DNA of 64,000 nt, taken from contig NZ_BJDQ01000009.1 of assembly GCF_005405225.1 (NCBI RefSeq), positions 1-64,000 of the forward strand, in the 5' to 3' direction. A program made the position numbers and the translations under genes. Source of the stretch: Enterococcus dongliensis (GTDB lineage: Bacteria > Bacillota > Bacilli > Lactobacillales > Enterococcaceae). The notes beneath the pieces are model-generated. The model was not told the origin of the DNA, did not search any database, and saw nothing but the letters and a program-made list of their open reading frames with translations. This document shows, piece after piece, positions 36,547 through 50,144 of the stretch. How positions within the stretch are numbered: position 1 is the first letter of the stretch; every line of letters starts with the position of its first letter.

Positions 36547-36597
36547 TTTTATCACATCACTTTTCTAGAAAATAGAGTGGTCGTATCTCTTTGATTT

Positions 36598-36633
36598 TTA
36601 AAAAGGGTGCACCAACTGTTATTGGCACACCCT
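36598..36633 (-). terminator. Internal terminator between livK and livH
   Basis: On the minus strand, arms AGGGTGTGCCAA and TTGGTGCACCCT (36604-36633) pair with one mismatch around a 6-base loop and are followed by five T. Partial termination here would give much more binding protein than permease, as in other binding-protein operons. Confidence 0.75.
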
Positions 36634-36655
36634 ATTGCCTGCTTTTTCCGAGTAA

Positions 36656-37819
36656 TTATGGATTTACGGTTTCAGCAGAAGATTCTTTTCCGTTTGTCAA
36701 ACCAAGAACAACCGCTGATTTTACAGGATTGTGATCTTTGTCTATCGAGATTTTACCAGTCACACCTTCGAAATCCTTCAAGTTAGCTAAACCTTTTTGG
36801 ATTGCCGCTGGTGTTGCTTCGCCTTCGTCTTCAATTGCTTGTTTGATCATATACACTGCATCATATGCCAACGCATTGAATGAAGATGGCTGTTTGCCGT
36901 ATTTCTTCTCGTAAGCTTTAACAAATGGTTCTACTTTATCCGTTGCTGGTGCTTTCGTTGAGAAGTGACCTGTGTAGTAGATATTGTTGACGTTGCTTGC
37001 TCCTGCGGTTTCGATTAATTTCTCATCAGCAAAACCATCTGCTCCTAGAATTGGTTGTTTAATGCCCATTTCACGAGCTTGCTTGATGATCAAACCAGCT
37101 TCTGTATAATAACCAGGAAGATAGATCACATCGAAATCTTTGTCTTTAATCTTCGTTAAGACTGCTTGGAAATCTTTATCACCTGCAGTAAAGTTTTCTT
37201 CTGCTACAATATCGCCTTTGTAAGTATCTTTAAAGGCTTTTGTTAACCCGATTGCGTAATCACTTGAATTGTCTCCAAGAATTACAGCTTTATCAGCTTT
37301 CAAGTTTTCTTCCGCATATTTTGCTAACACGATTCCTTGGAAACTATCTTGGAAACATGCTCGGAAAATATAATCTTGAACTTTTCCTTTTTGAACAGTG
37401 ATTGCATCGTCTGTTCCAGAAGGTGTTACTGCTGGAACTTTTGCTTTTGTTAGATTTGGCAACGTTGCTTTTGTTGCACCTGATGTTGCAGGGCCTACAA
37501 TTGCAACAACTTCATCTTTTGTTGTTAAATTCGCTGCAACAGATGCTGCTTCATTATTATCTGATTTATTATCCTTTGAGATGTATTCAATTTTCTTTCC
37601 GTCAATTCCGCCATCTTTATTGATTTGTTCGACGGCTAATTTTGCTCCATCGTTTTCTACTTCTCCATAAGCTGCAGTGGCACCTGACAATTCAAAATTT
37701 CCCCCGATTTTGATTGTCTTGGCATCATCGCCACCACTACTATCTTTTGCTTTAGGTGAACCACATGCACCAAATAAAAATAAACCGGCTGCTAGAACCG
37801 CTACTGTTCTTTTCTTCAT
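36656..37819 (-). CDS. livK: Branched-chain amino-acid-binding lipoprotein LivK
   Basis: LivK is the extracellular binding protein of the importer. Its signal peptide MKKRTVAVLAAGLFLFGAC has the lipobox FGAC, so Cys19 is lipid-anchored after Lgt action. A Leu/Ile/Val-type periplasmic-binding fold follows (IKIGGNFELSGATAAYG near 36; VGPATSGATKATLPN near 103). The length is 387 residues. It is the first gene of the operon, under a strong promoter with a CodY-like box, and a hairpin after it probably lowers expression of the later genes. A family-typical ligand is assumed. Confidence 0.93.
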   Translation of the reverse strand: MKKRTVAVLAAGLFLFGACGSPKAKDSSGGDDAKTIKIGGNFELSGATAAYGEVENDGAKLAVEQINKDGGIDGKKIEYISKDNKSDNNEAASVAANLTTKDEVVAIVGPATSGATKATLPNLTKAKVPAVTPSGTDDAITVQKGKVQDYIFRACFQDSFQGIVLAKYAEENLKADKAVILGDNSSDYAIGLTKAFKDTYKGDIVAEENFTAGDKDFQAVLTKIKDKDFDVIYLPGYYTEAGLIIKQAREMGIKQPILGADGFADEKLIETAGASNVNNIYYTGHFSTKAPATDKVEPFVKAYEKKYGKQPSSFNALAYDAVYMIKQAIEDEGEATPAAIQKGLANLKDFEGVTGKISIDKDHNPVKSAVVLGLTNGKESSAETVNP

Positions 37820-37866
37820 ACCGTTTCCCCCTAATAAAATGATGATAATCTGTTAAGATACTAAAG

Positions 37867-37913
37867 AATATAAATCAAAAAACTCTCACTGTCAATTAAA
37901 TTTTCTGAATATT
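37867..37913 (-). promoter_or_regulatory. liv operon promoter with CodY-like box
   Basis: On the minus strand TTGACA (37890-37895, perfect) and TATATT (37867-37872) are 17 bases apart. Just upstream, AATTTTCTGAATATT (plus-strand reading, 37899-37913) matches the CodY consensus AATTTTCWGAAAATT at 14 of 15 positions. CodY with branched-chain amino acids would repress uptake. Confidence 0.75.
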
Positions 37914-37978
37914 TTAATAATTCTGTAATTAACAACAATTTATACCGCTTCCAATCCAAGATTTTTTTATTAGATAAC

Positions 37979-38014
37979 TAAAAAAATCTCTTCAACCATG
38001 AAATAGTTGAAGAG
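37979..38014 (-). terminator. Terminator of yidD
   Basis: Arms CTCTTCAAC and GTTGAAGAG around a 9-base loop, followed on the minus strand by a T-rich tract. It lies about 50 bases past the yidD stop. Confidence 0.8.
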
Positions 38015-38064
38015 CTTCCGTTAAAATAACTAATTTATTCTATTGTTAAATCTTTAAAATTTTT

Positions 38065-38364
38065 TTAACTCGATGTTTGGCTTTTTTTCAGTTGTGGGTA
38101 GTTGGGTTCTTCACGATCAATCAAATTTTTTCGCAATGAAAATGTTACTGGCACATAATCCAATCCAGCTTTTGCGAAAGGATGGCAACGCAAAATTCGA
38201 AACGTCCCCATCAAGAACCCCTTAAAGGCCCCGTGAACTTGAATCGCTTTGATCATATAACTAGAGCACGAGGGATAATACCGACAAGATGGCGGCGTTA
38301 ACGGCGAGATGAAGCGTTGGTATCCTCGCACGAATAAAATCAATCCTTTACCTAAAATGCTCAT
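38065..38364 (-). CDS. yidD: Membrane protein insertion efficiency factor YidD
   Basis: YidD is a small amphipathic protein that helps YidC insert membrane proteins. The 99 residues contain the family core [31 protein letters not shown] (about residues 12-42) with three conserved cysteines, and [20 protein letters not shown] near 54-73. The C-terminal 25 residues are polar and variable. It stands alone between the liv operon promoter and epuA, with terminators on both sides. Confidence 0.93.
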   Translation of the reverse strand: MSILGKGLILFVRGYQRFISPLTPPSCRYYPSCSSYMIKAIQVHGAFKGFLMGTFRILRCHPFAKAGLDYVPVTFSLRKNLIDREEPNYPQLKKSQTSS

Positions 38365-38429
38365 TGTCTCACCTCAAGATTAGTTTTTGATTTCTTTTAG
38401 TACATTTAGACGTATGCTAAGAAACCTTC

Positions 38430-38469
38430 GTAAAAAAGAGATCGCCAAAACGGGCGATCTCTTTTTTAC
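38430..38469 (-). terminator. Terminator of the murA-epuA transcript
   Basis: Seventeen-base perfect arms, containing AAAAAAGAGATCGCC and GGCGATCTCTTTTTT, enclose a 6-base loop. The A and T runs make it efficient in both directions. Confidence 0.92.
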
Positions 38470-38476
38470 GTGATGA

Positions 38477-38653
38477 CTAATGGATAAACTCCAAAATATG
38501 CCGCCAAACGTCGGGCAATAATACTTTAAAAGGATTTCCGCCACCCATTGCACCATAACCGATCATACTGCCGATGATAAATAAAAGGATACCCGCAAGT
38601 AAAATTGCTACAATCCGAATCAAGCTGCGTAAGATATGTTCACCTGAACTCAT
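38477..38653 (-). CDS. epuA: EpuA-like small membrane protein
   Basis: A 58-residue frame runs from ATG 38653 (AGGAG 7 bases before) to TAG 38477. One membrane helix (about residues 12-36, IVAILLAGILLFIIGSMIGYG) follows a short polar start MSSGEHILRSLIR. The tail GNPFKVLLPDVWRHILEFIH is typical of the EpuA family, often annotated as DNA-directed RNA polymerase subunit beta. In streptococci epuA also follows murA. Its role is not established. It is separated from murA by 11 bases and surely co-transcribed. Confidence 0.85.
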   Translation of the reverse strand: MSSGEHILRSLIRIVAILLAGILLFIIGSMIGYGAMGGGNPFKVLLPDVWRHILEFIH

Positions 38654-38664
38654 ATATCCACTCC

Positions 38665-39966
38665 TTAAGCTAAGACAATTGCCGCGTCCGTAGCTTTCTT
38701 ACTGTCACTATCTACCCGTTCCACATCCGCACCTAATTGTTGAAGTTTTTTGTGGAATTGATAATACCCACGATCTAAATACTTCAAGTTGCGTACACGT
38801 GTGATTCCTTTTGCACGTAAACCAGCTAATACTAAAGCAGCTGCAGCCCGTAAATCCGTTGCATAGACTTCTGCTCCTTGTAATTCTGATGCACCTTTGA
38901 TCAAGGCAACATTATTATCAATTTTAACTTGTGCGTTCATTCTGCGCATTTCTTCCAAATGTTGGAAACGATTTTCAAAAACTGTTTCGGTCGTTGTGCT
39001 GACACCTTCTGCAACTAATTGAATAGCTGTCATCTGTGCTTGCATATCTGTTGGAAAACCAGGATGAGGCATCGTTTTGATATCCGTTGCTTTTAGCACT
39101 TTAGGACCGATTACACGTAACCCGTCGTTTTCTTCCGAGATTGTAACACCCATCTCGATTAATTTTGAAATCAATGGACGATTATGTTCAGGAATCGCAC
39201 CATCAATCAAGATATTTCCTTCATTCATCGCAGCTGCAACCATAAATGTTCCTGCTTCGATTCGATCTTGAACGATTGGATGAGAAACAGCATGCAAGTG
39301 CTCTACACCTTCGATTCGCATCGTTTCTGTACCAGCACCATGAATGCTAGCGCCCATCTTATTTAAAAAGTTTGCTAAATCAACAATCTCAGGTTCGCGA
39401 GCAACGTTTTCGATCACAGTAGTTCCTTTTGCTTTAACAGCAGCCATCATGATATTTTGTGTTGCACCTACACTTGGAAAATCCAAGTAGATTGTATCAC
39501 CGATCAATTCATCAGCAATTGCTTCGATATAGCCATTTTTTTGGATGATTTTTGCTCCTAAAGCTTGAAATCCTTTTAGGTGCAGATCAATTGGTCGTTT
39601 ACCAATCGCACAGCCGCCAGGCATTGCCACTTTTGCATGACCATTGCGAGCCAATAAAGGCCCCATCACAACGATCGATGCGCGCATTTTGCTAACGTAT
39701 TCGTAAGGAGCTTCCACGTTCAATTGACGTGTAGCATCCACAGTAATTTCTTTGGTCTCTTCATTAAACTCAACATCTGTGTTCAAATAACGAATCACTT
39801 GATTCATGGTAAAGACATCAGATAAGATTGGAACATTGCTTAAAGTAGAAGTTCCTTCCTCCGCCAATAAAGTTGCAGCTAAAATTGGCAATACAGCATT
39901 TTTTGCTCCTTCGATATGTACCGTTCCTTTTAATTGTTTGCCACCACGAACGATGATTTCTTCCAT
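38665..39966 (-). CDS. murA: UDP-N-acetylglucosamine 1-carboxyvinyltransferase
   Basis: MurA adds enolpyruvate from phosphoenolpyruvate to UDP-GlcNAc, the first committed step of peptidoglycan synthesis and the target of fosfomycin. The 433 residues contain KNAVLP near residue 22 and the reactive loop [16 protein letters not shown] near 115, with the fosfomycin-binding cysteine present. Firmicutes usually carry two MurA enzymes; the position beside the atp operon and epuA suggests the MurA1-type copy, but I cannot prove this without the other one. Confidence 0.95.
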   Translation of the reverse strand: MEEIIVRGGKQLKGTVHIEGAKNAVLPILAATLLAEEGTSTLSNVPILSDVFTMNQVIRYLNTDVEFNEETKEITVDATRQLNVEAPYEYVSKMRASIVVMGPLLARNGHAKVAMPGGCAIGKRPIDLHLKGFQALGAKIIQKNGYIEAIADELIGDTIYLDFPSVGATQNIMMAAVKAKGTTVIENVAREPEIVDLANFLNKMGASIHGAGTETMRIEGVEHLHAVSHPIVQDRIEAGTFMVAAAMNEGNILIDGAIPEHNRPLISKLIEMGVTISEENDGLRVIGPKVLKATDIKTMPHPGFPTDMQAQMTAIQLVAEGVSTTTETVFENRFQHLEEMRRMNAQVKIDNNVALIKGASELQGAEVYATDLRAAAALVLAGLRAKGITRVRNLKYLDRGYYQFHKKLQQLGADVERVDSDSKKATDAAIVLA

Positions 39967-40010
39967 TGTATTCCCTCCAAAAAAGCTAATCGATTTCTCG
40001 TATATGTACC

Positions 40011-40244
40011 TTAGTTAAACGTCAAAAATATATTTTTACTCAAAAGAATGATTTCTAGGAAAAATGTGCTGCAAGTAAAGCCTATGACGATTGCTAACAT
40101 GACAATCGCGATGCGAACCTGCACTTCTTTAAAAGCTTTGAATAAGTTTTCAATCCGCAATGATCTTAGCGCCCAGAAAGCTAGATAAATAAAAGAAAAA
40201 TGCGAGATGATTCTAACGATTGCATCAATTCCAAAAACTTGCAT
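40011..40244 (-). CDS. DUF1146 family membrane protein (YwzB-like)
   Basis: This 77-residue protein has two hydrophobic segments (about 10-28 and 43-68) and the motif [14 protein letters not shown] between them, typical of DUF1146/YwzB. In Bacillus and relatives this gene lies between the atp operon and murA, as here. Function is unknown. It starts at ATG 40244 after GAAAGGAAA and precedes murA by 44 bases, so it likely shares the promoter with a TATAAT at 40278-40283. Confidence 0.85.
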   Translation of the reverse strand: MQVFGIDAIVRIISHFSFIYLAFWALRSLRIENLFKAFKEVQVRIAIVMLAIVIGFTCSTFFLEIILLSKNIFLTFN

Positions 40245-40565
40245 AATCTATTTCCTTTCAAAAAAATCAACATTTGGATTATATCACAGATTTCTACAAA
40301 GAAGAACACATTGATCACGTAAAGAACTGTTCAGAAACTTTTAAAAAACTTAATTTCTATTTGTTCTCACCTATCATTTTGGTCTACTTCGACTTTCCAA
40401 GAGTTTCTTTCGTACAAATGTTGGATCTAGTAACGAAGGAGCAGACAGTTCGATGAATTGGTAAATAATAATTCTTTTTATTGTAAAAAAAGCTGTGTCA
40501 AATAAATGACACAGCCCAAACTATCCAGCATTCCAGAGAGTATTCTGAAAAGGCTGTTTTAATAA
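40245..40565 (-). promoter_or_regulatory. Intergenic stretch: DUF1146-murA promoter and atp terminator
   Basis: This 321-base gap holds no convincing gene. At 40278-40283 a perfect minus-strand TATAAT, with TTCTTC 17 bases before it, is the probable promoter of the DUF1146-murA-epuA genes. At 40485-40515 the arms GCTGTGTCA and TGACACAGC, then seven T on the minus strand, form the terminator of the ATP synthase operon. Confidence 0.7.
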
Positions 40566-41000
40566 TTAACGATGTTTTGACACTTTGATACGATTCATGG
40601 CACGGTGTAAAGCAACTTCGGCACGGCTAAGTTGGTCGATGTCTTGCTTTTCTCGAGCTTCTTGAATCCGTGCTTCCGCACGTTGTTTTGCTCTTTCGGC
40701 ACGAGAGACGTCGATATCGCGTTCACGTTCTGCTGTGTCGGCAATAATCGTCAATACGTTGTCTCGGACTTCCATGATTCCCCCATTGACTGCAATCCAG
40801 TCTACGTGAGTATCAGAATCCGTTCGACGAATACGAACCTCATCAATTGCAAGAGGTGCAATGATTGGCGCATGGTCAGGTAAAATCCCGATTTCACCAG
40901 CTACCGTTTTTGCAATGACGATGGCTGCATTATGTTCATAGACGTTACCATCTGGAGTAACAACGTTCACTTTTAGAACTTTGTTTTTTTCTTGTTCCAT
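40566..41000 (-). CDS. atpC: ATP synthase epsilon subunit
   Basis: The epsilon subunit of F1 links the rotor to the catalytic head and inhibits ATP hydrolysis. The 144 residues comprise a beta-sandwich domain (about 1-90; [30 protein letters not shown]) and a two-helix C-terminal arm rich in Ala, Arg and Glu (about 92-144). It is the last gene of the atp operon, 13 bases after atpD, and is followed by a terminator. Confidence 0.96.
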   Translation of the reverse strand: MEQEKNKVLKVNVVTPDGNVYEHNAAIVIAKTVAGEIGILPDHAPIIAPLAIDEVRIRRTDSDTHVDWIAVNGGIMEVRDNVLTIIADTAERERDIDVSRAERAKQRAEARIQEAREKQDIDQLSRAEVALHRAMNRIKVSKHR

Positions 41001-41013
41001 CGGGCACCTCTTT

Positions 41014-43339
<2,326 letters not shown>

Positions 43340-43357
43340 GATTTTTTTTCACCTCGA

Positions 43358-44884
<1,527 letters not shown>

Positions 44885-44903
44885 TCATTTCACCTCTTCT
44901 TCT

Positions 44904-45449
44904 CTACTTTTTACTAAGTGCTGCTCGTAGACCATTTAATTGGCTGGCGAGGCTGCCGTCGATCACTTGATGATCGGTTTCAACAATGACACCGCCGAGA
45001 ATTGATTCGTCAACTAACGGGGTTAATGTGGCCTTCTGGTAGCCAAAAACATCAGCGACTTTTGCTTCAAGTTCGTGTTTCTTTTCTTCAGAGAGCGGCA
45101 CGGCTGTTGTAACTGTCCCGTGTGCAATTTTATTTAATGCATCATAACGACGTTCAAATTCTTCAATCATAAAAGGAAGATCATCGCTACGATTGTATTC
45201 GAAAACAACTAATAGAAAATTTTTGACGATTCCATCGAAACCACCGATAAGAGCATCCATAATCGCTTTTTTTTCAGAACCTTCTAAACGAACATCGGTC
45301 AAAATATTTCCTAAATCAGGAATCTCTTTACAGATTTCTCGGATTGTCAACAACTCTTGATAAACGGCATCGGCGGCTTTATTTTCGATCGCCAATTCAA
45401 ACAAAGCTCTTCCATAACGTTTACCAACAGTATATTTATCAAGCTTCAT
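44904..45449 (-). CDS. atpH: ATP synthase delta subunit
   Basis: The delta subunit fixes the peripheral stalk to the top of F1. The 181 residues start MKLDKYTVGKRYGRALFEL, with a helical N-terminal domain (about 1-105), and end in the C-terminal motif VDESILGGVIVETDHQVIDGS. Its ATG lies within the 3' end of atpF, an 11-base overlap. Confidence 0.95.
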   Translation of the reverse strand: MKLDKYTVGKRYGRALFELAIENKAADAVYQELLTIREICKEIPDLGNILTDVRLEGSEKKAIMDALIGGFDGIVKNFLLVVFEYNRSDDLPFMIEEFERRYDALNKIAHGTVTTAVPLSEEKKHELEAKVADVFGYQKATLTPLVDESILGGVIVETDHQVIDGSLASQLNGLRAALSKK

Positions 45450-45960
45450 GTTCTGTGTTTCCTAGCTTATCCATGTAGTCGTTAATCAATTCTTGATGAG
45501 CACCTTGTGAGAGCTCTTTACTCAAGATTTTCTCTGCGATTTGTAGGGAAAGCGTTGCTACATCATCTTTAACAGAAATTAATGCATTTTCGCGTTCGTC
45601 TTTGATCTCAGTTTCTGCACGATCTTTTAGACGAGAAACTTCTTCTTTTGTATCTTTGATGATGTTTTGACGACTTAACTCGCCACTTTCCTTCGCATTT
45701 TTGATGATTTCTGCCGCGTCACTACGAGAACTAGCTAGCTGAGTTTCACGTTCTTTTTCTAATTCAGCTGCTTTGATTCGTGATTGTTCGGCAGAATCTA
45801 GATCATTGGCGATCTTTTCTTCACGTTTACTTAAGATGTCTTGAACGGCACCCCACGCGAATTTTTTCAATAATGCCATTAGGATCACAAAAGCTCCTGT
45901 AACGGCAATTAAATTACCGAGCGTTGTGTTGACAGCCTCAGCAATAACTAGATTCAGCAT
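45439..45960 (-). CDS. atpF: ATP synthase b subunit
   Basis: Subunit b forms the peripheral stalk. The 173 residues have one N-terminal membrane helix (about 12-32, LGNLIAVTGAFVILMALLKKF) and then a long, highly charged coiled coil rich in Glu, Lys and Ala. Length and layout are standard for a single b gene with two copies of the protein per complex. Confidence 0.95.
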   Translation of the reverse strand: MLNLVIAEAVNTTLGNLIAVTGAFVILMALLKKFAWGAVQDILSKREEKIANDLDSAEQSRIKAAELEKERETQLASSRSDAAEIIKNAKESGELSRQNIIKDTKEEVSRLKDRAETEIKDERENALISVKDDVATLSLQIAEKILSKELSQGAHQELINDYMDKLGNTEHEA

Positions 45961-46052
45961 ACTCGGTCTTCCTTTCTGTTCGTCTTCCTCATTTGAGGAC
46001 CATTAGGCGGCCCGTAGACTCCTTTTGAGTCTCAACAAAAAAGCGTCAATTA

Positions 46053-46292
<240 letters not shown>

Positions 46293-46302
46293 TTAATTTT
46301 TT

Positions 46303-47016
46303 TTATTCTACCTCGATTTTATGACTGATATAAACCATAGATAGAGTAGTGAAAACAAATGCTTGGATACTACCGATAAATAATGAGAATGCGATCCAAA
46401 TCATCTCAAGCGGGATCGCGAATGGCAAAGTCCACCATCCTGTGCTTGTAACCATGCTGGCAATAAGCGAAAGCAATACTTCCCCAGCAAAAATGTTCCC
46501 GTAAAGACGTAGGCCCAATGTAATAACATTCGTAAATTCTTCCATCAACTTAATAGGAAATAATCCTGAAGGTGTGAAAAAAGAATTTTTGATGTAACCG
46601 CCTAAGCCCATTTTTTCTGATCCTAGATAATTCGCTAAGACCAATACGAGTAGTGCTAATCCCATCGTTACAAATGGATCAGCTGTCGGACTTTTCCAAT
46701 AAGTCACTTCATTACCAGTAACAATTTTTGTGACCAGTCCAATTTGGTTTGCTACAAAAATAAATAAGAACAACGTAAATGAGAACAAACTAAAATTTCT
46801 GACTTCTTTACGAGGCATGTTGTCACCAACAATGTTCGTAGTAAAATCAATGACCCACTCAATTGCGTTTTGCTTTCCTTTGGGTTTCAATGATAAGTTG
46901 CGCGTAAACGCATAGACAAGAAAAAAGACGATCAAACATGTCACAAGAATCATTGTCGTAACCGTACCATCAAACCATACGGGACCAATATGGAAAACCC
47001 AAGATTTTTCATCCAA
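46303..47016 (-). CDS. atpB: ATP synthase a subunit
   Basis: Subunit a provides the two proton half-channels. The 237 residues contain about five to six membrane helices and the essential arginine in LGLRLYGNIFAGEVLL near residue 170. Translation starts at TTG 47016 after AGAGGTGAAC. It is the first gene of the operon; no atpI gene precedes it, unlike in many bacteria. Confidence 0.96.
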   Translation of the reverse strand: MDEKSWVFHIGPVWFDGTVTTMILVTCLIVFFLVYAFTRNLSLKPKGKQNAIEWVIDFTTNIVGDNMPRKEVRNFSLFSFTLFLFIFVANQIGLVTKIVTGNEVTYWKSPTADPFVTMGLALLVLVLANYLGSEKMGLGGYIKNSFFTPSGLFPIKLMEEFTNVITLGLRLYGNIFAGEVLLSLIASMVTSTGWWTLPFAIPLEMIWIAFSLFIGSIQAFVFTTLSMVYISHKIEVE

Positions 47017-47090
47017 TCTAGTTCACCTCTCTTCCCAGCGACTCGCGTCAGCTCGTGCCTGCTTAGCGCTGCTCCTCAAAATACTATCGT

Positions 47091-47119
47091 ATGTTACCAC
47101 CAGAAAAAGAAAATTTCAA
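47091..47119 (-). promoter_or_regulatory. Promoter of the atp operon
   Basis: On the minus strand TTGAAA (47114-47119), exactly 17 bases, TAACAT (47091-47096). This starts transcription about 65-70 bases before atpB. The rest of the 289-base gap up to smpB is AT-rich and without recognised features. Confidence 0.65.
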
Positions 47120-47305
47120 AGAATTTTCCTAAAATTTTTTCGTATAACTCAGATTACTTTTTTCAATCGTTATTTTATTCTGGTTGAAACGGCTTTAATA
47201 GTCGATTTGACCATTAAAATAAAGAGTACGGATTGTAACTAATCGTATCAAAATTTATAATGGTGTAAAGAAATTCTCACTAAATATGCGAAAAAGAATA
47301 TTTTG

Positions 47306-47770
47306 TTACCGAGCGTAATTTTTTAGTGTCCGACTAATCTGACGATCCACATCTTTACGTTTTAAACTTTCCCGCTTGTCATATTGATGTTTCCCTTTGG
47401 CAACACCGATCAAGACTTTCGCATACCCATCTTTTAAATAGACCTTTAATGGAACAAGCGTAATCCCGGCATTTTTGACTTCACCAGCTAAACGAGCGAT
47501 TTGTTTTTTATGCATCAGTAACTTACGTGTGCGCACGGGATCGTGATTAAAGATATTTCCTTGTTCATAAGGACTGATATGGACATTGTATAAAAATATC
47601 TCACCATTTCGAATTCGTGCAAACCCGTCTTTTAAGTTGATTCGGCTGTTTCGAATGGATTTGATCTCAGTGCCTTGCAAGACGATCCCTGCTTCAATCG
47701 TATCAGTAATAGTATAATCATGACGCGCTTTTTTATTTTGCGCCACTAACTTTCCTTCGCCTTTTGGCAT
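47306..47770 (-). CDS. smpB: SsrA-binding protein SmpB
   Basis: SmpB escorts tmRNA to stalled ribosomes in trans-translation. The true start is ATG 47770 ([19 protein letters not shown]), preceded by GAAAGAAGG, giving 154 residues; longer frames run into the rnr tail in another frame. Core motifs: [22 protein letters not shown] and [15 protein letters not shown]. The C-terminal tail [19 protein letters not shown] is the helix that enters the decoding site. It follows rnr by one base. Confidence 0.96.
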   Translation of the reverse strand: MPKGEGKLVAQNKKARHDYTITDTIEAGIVLQGTEIKSIRNSRINLKDGFARIRNGEIFLYNVHISPYEQGNIFNHDPVRTRKLLMHKKQIARLAGEVKNAGITLVPLKVYLKDGYAKVLIGVAKGKHQYDKRESLKRKDVDRQISRTLKNYAR

Positions 47771-47771
47771 A

Positions 47772-50144
47772 TTATCCCTTCTTTCTACCTGGTTTTTTCT
47801 TTTTAGGAACAGACTTGTAAAAAGCCTTCTTCCCTTTTTTCTTTTTCTTGCCACTCTCGTTTTTAGCGCGTTCAAAATTCTTTCCAGTTTTCTTTTCAGA
47901 ATTCTGTTTATTTTTAGAACCATTCATTGGTCTGCGACGTTGTGTCCGACGATTATTTCCCGGTATTTCTAACGCAGGTACTTCTTCTGCTTCTAAGAGT
48001 TCAAAATCAATTTCACGCGTCTCAGGATCCGATTTAGTTACTTTTACTCGGACTTTTTGTCCAATCTTAAACGTTTGACGTGTGCGTTCGCCGACCAAGG
48101 CCAATTGATTTTCAATAAAATGGAAATAGTCTTGTTTCAACTCGTTTAGATGGATCAGTCCCTCAACGGTATTTGGCAATTCAATAAAGATTCCAAACTT
48201 CGTCACTGAACTAATGATTCCGTCAAATTCTTCGCCGATTTTTTCGGCCATGAATTCTGCTTTCTTCATGCTATCAACTTCACGTTCAGCTTCAACCGCT
48301 CGACGCTCCATTTTTGAGCTATGATCTGCAATTTCAGGTAAAGACTCTGCCCACTTATCTTTGGTCGCATCACTTTGATCCTGACTGTATGAGCGGATCA
48401 AACGATGAACAATCAAATCCGGATAACGTCGAATAGGTGAAGTGAAGTGCGTATAGTACTCTGCCGCCAAGCCGTAATGACCATAGTTATCTTCTGAATA
48501 CCGTGCTTGCTGCATACTGCGTAACAACATCGTATTGATTACCGCTGCTTCTGGTTTATCCTCCACCTCATCGATGACTTGCTGCAAGTCTTTTGGTGTA
48601 ATCGTGTTTTTAGTCCCTTTGACTAAGATTCCCAACGCCGCTGCAAAATCAAAGAAACGTTGCATCTTTTCTTCTTTTGGCTGTTCATGAATCCGATAAA
48701 TAAACGGTAGTTTCAATTGATTAAAGTGTTTGGCGACTGTTTCATTCGCCGCTAACATAAACGATTCGATTAGACGTTCGCCGACACCTCGTTCTCTTAA
48801 CTCGATATCGATTGGATGGCCTTCAGGATCGACTAAGATTTTTGCTTCACGATCCTCAAAATTAATTGCGCCACGATGATTCCGGCGTTCTTCTAAGATT
48901 TGATGAAGTTCTTTCATTAAATGAAACATCGGCACCAAAGGTTCATACCGTTGGATCATTTCACGATCTTCTTTTAAAAGTGCATTCACAGCAGCATACG
49001 TCATTCGTTCACTTGTTTGGATGACACTTTGAAAAATTTCATGCTTCAAGATCGTTCCAGTTGGATCAATTTCCATCTCACAACTCATCGTTAAACGTGG
49101 GACTTTCGGATTCAAAGAGCAGATACCATTTGATAAACGTTGCGGAATCATCGGAATCACTCGATCGGTCAAATAGACACTTGTGCCCCGTTCAAATGCT
49201 TCTTTATCAAGCAAACTATTTTCAGTCACATAGTAAGATACGTCAGCGATATGGACACCTAAAAAATAATTCCCATTTTCTAATCTGCGTACCGTAACTG
49301 CATCGTCTAAGTCTTTTGCATCGGCGCCGTCAATCGTCACAATCTGCTGATCACGCAAATCACGTCGACCAACTAAGTCAGACTCTGAAATATGGTCAGG
49401 GACTTGTTCAGAAGCTGTTTGTACTTCTTCAGGAAAAGCAGTCGGGATGCCTTGTGCAATGACAATGGATAAAATATCCATCCCAGGATCATTTTTATGA
49501 CCGACTACTTTAGTCACCATGCCTTCCAAACTCGTTGCATACCCTTTTTCCGGATAATGAGTAATCTCAACGATTACGATACTGCCATCGACTGGTTGGA
49601 TTCCTTCAGCTGCAATAAAAACTTTAAACTGCGCACTTTTTTTATCTTTTGGTGTCACATAACCAAATAGATCAGATTCAGCAATTTCCCCAACATCAAA
49701 CGCTGTAAACTCACCGACAAGCTGTTGAATCTTCCGTTCTTTGATAGCAACGACACGTCCTTCTGCGCCACGTTCAGAAAAGAGATCCGCCGTTTTTTGA
49801 ATATCAATCATGACAGTATCGCCGTCCATCGCAAAATTCGTTGCCTCTTTTGGTATAAAAACATCCGGCTCTTCTGGATCAATCGTCACAAAACCAAATC
49901 CTCGTTCATTCCGACGAAAAATCCCTTCAATTTCAATTGGTTGGAATGGTAATTTGATGCGCCCTTTTTTATTAAATTCTAGTGTCTTTTCCCGTTCCAT
50001 TTGCGCAACTGTTTGAACAAGTAATTTAAAGTCGTTGCTTTTACGCATAGACAACGCTTCAGCTAACTCTTCCATTGAAAGACTCTTTTTATTGGCTGCC
50101 TTCAATCCAGCCAGTATCTCTGCTTTAATTGTTTTTTTCTCCAT
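47772..50144 (-). CDS. rnr: Ribonuclease R
   Basis: RNase R degrades structured RNA from the 3' end, including non-stop messages tagged by SmpB-tmRNA. Domains in order: an HTH-like N-terminus (1-65), two cold-shock domains, an RNB catalytic domain (about 255-580; [14 protein letters not shown] with the metal-binding aspartates), an S1 domain (about 625-705; [16 protein letters not shown]) and a lysine-rich basic tail. I chose ATG 50144 ([15 protein letters not shown]) because GGAGAG is 6 bases upstream; length 790 residues. It overlaps est by 20 bases. Confidence 0.96.
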   Translation of the reverse strand: MEKKTIKAEILAGLKAANKKSLSMEELAEALSMRKSNDFKLLVQTVAQMEREKTLEFNKKGRIKLPFQPIEIEGIFRRNERGFGFVTIDPEEPDVFIPKEATNFAMDGDTVMIDIQKTADLFSERGAEGRVVAIKERKIQQLVGEFTAFDVGEIAESDLFGYVTPKDKKSAQFKVFIAAEGIQPVDGSIVIVEITHYPEKGYATSLEGMVTKVVGHKNDPGMDILSIVIAQGIPTAFPEEVQTASEQVPDHISESDLVGRRDLRDQQIVTIDGADAKDLDDAVTVRRLENGNYFLGVHIADVSYYVTENSLLDKEAFERGTSVYLTDRVIPMIPQRLSNGICSLNPKVPRLTMSCEMEIDPTGTILKHEIFQSVIQTSERMTYAAVNALLKEDREMIQRYEPLVPMFHLMKELHQILEERRNHRGAINFEDREAKILVDPEGHPIDIELRERGVGERLIESFMLAANETVAKHFNQLKLPFIYRIHEQPKEEKMQRFFDFAAALGILVKGTKNTITPKDLQQVIDEVEDKPEAAVINTMLLRSMQQARYSEDNYGHYGLAAEYYTHFTSPIRRYPDLIVHRLIRSYSQDQSDATKDKWAESLPEIADHSSKMERRAVEAEREVDSMKKAEFMAEKIGEEFDGIISSVTKFGIFIELPNTVEGLIHLNELKQDYFHFIENQLALVGERTRQTFKIGQKVRVKVTKSDPETREIDFELLEAEEVPALEIPGNNRRTQRRRPMNGSKNKQNSEKKTGKNFERAKNESGKKKKKGKKAFYKSVPKKKKPGRKKG

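Noticed and set aside
40274-40456. 60-codon plus-strand frame
   Set aside because: No ribosome binding site, odd composition, and it overlaps the promoter of the DUF1146 gene.
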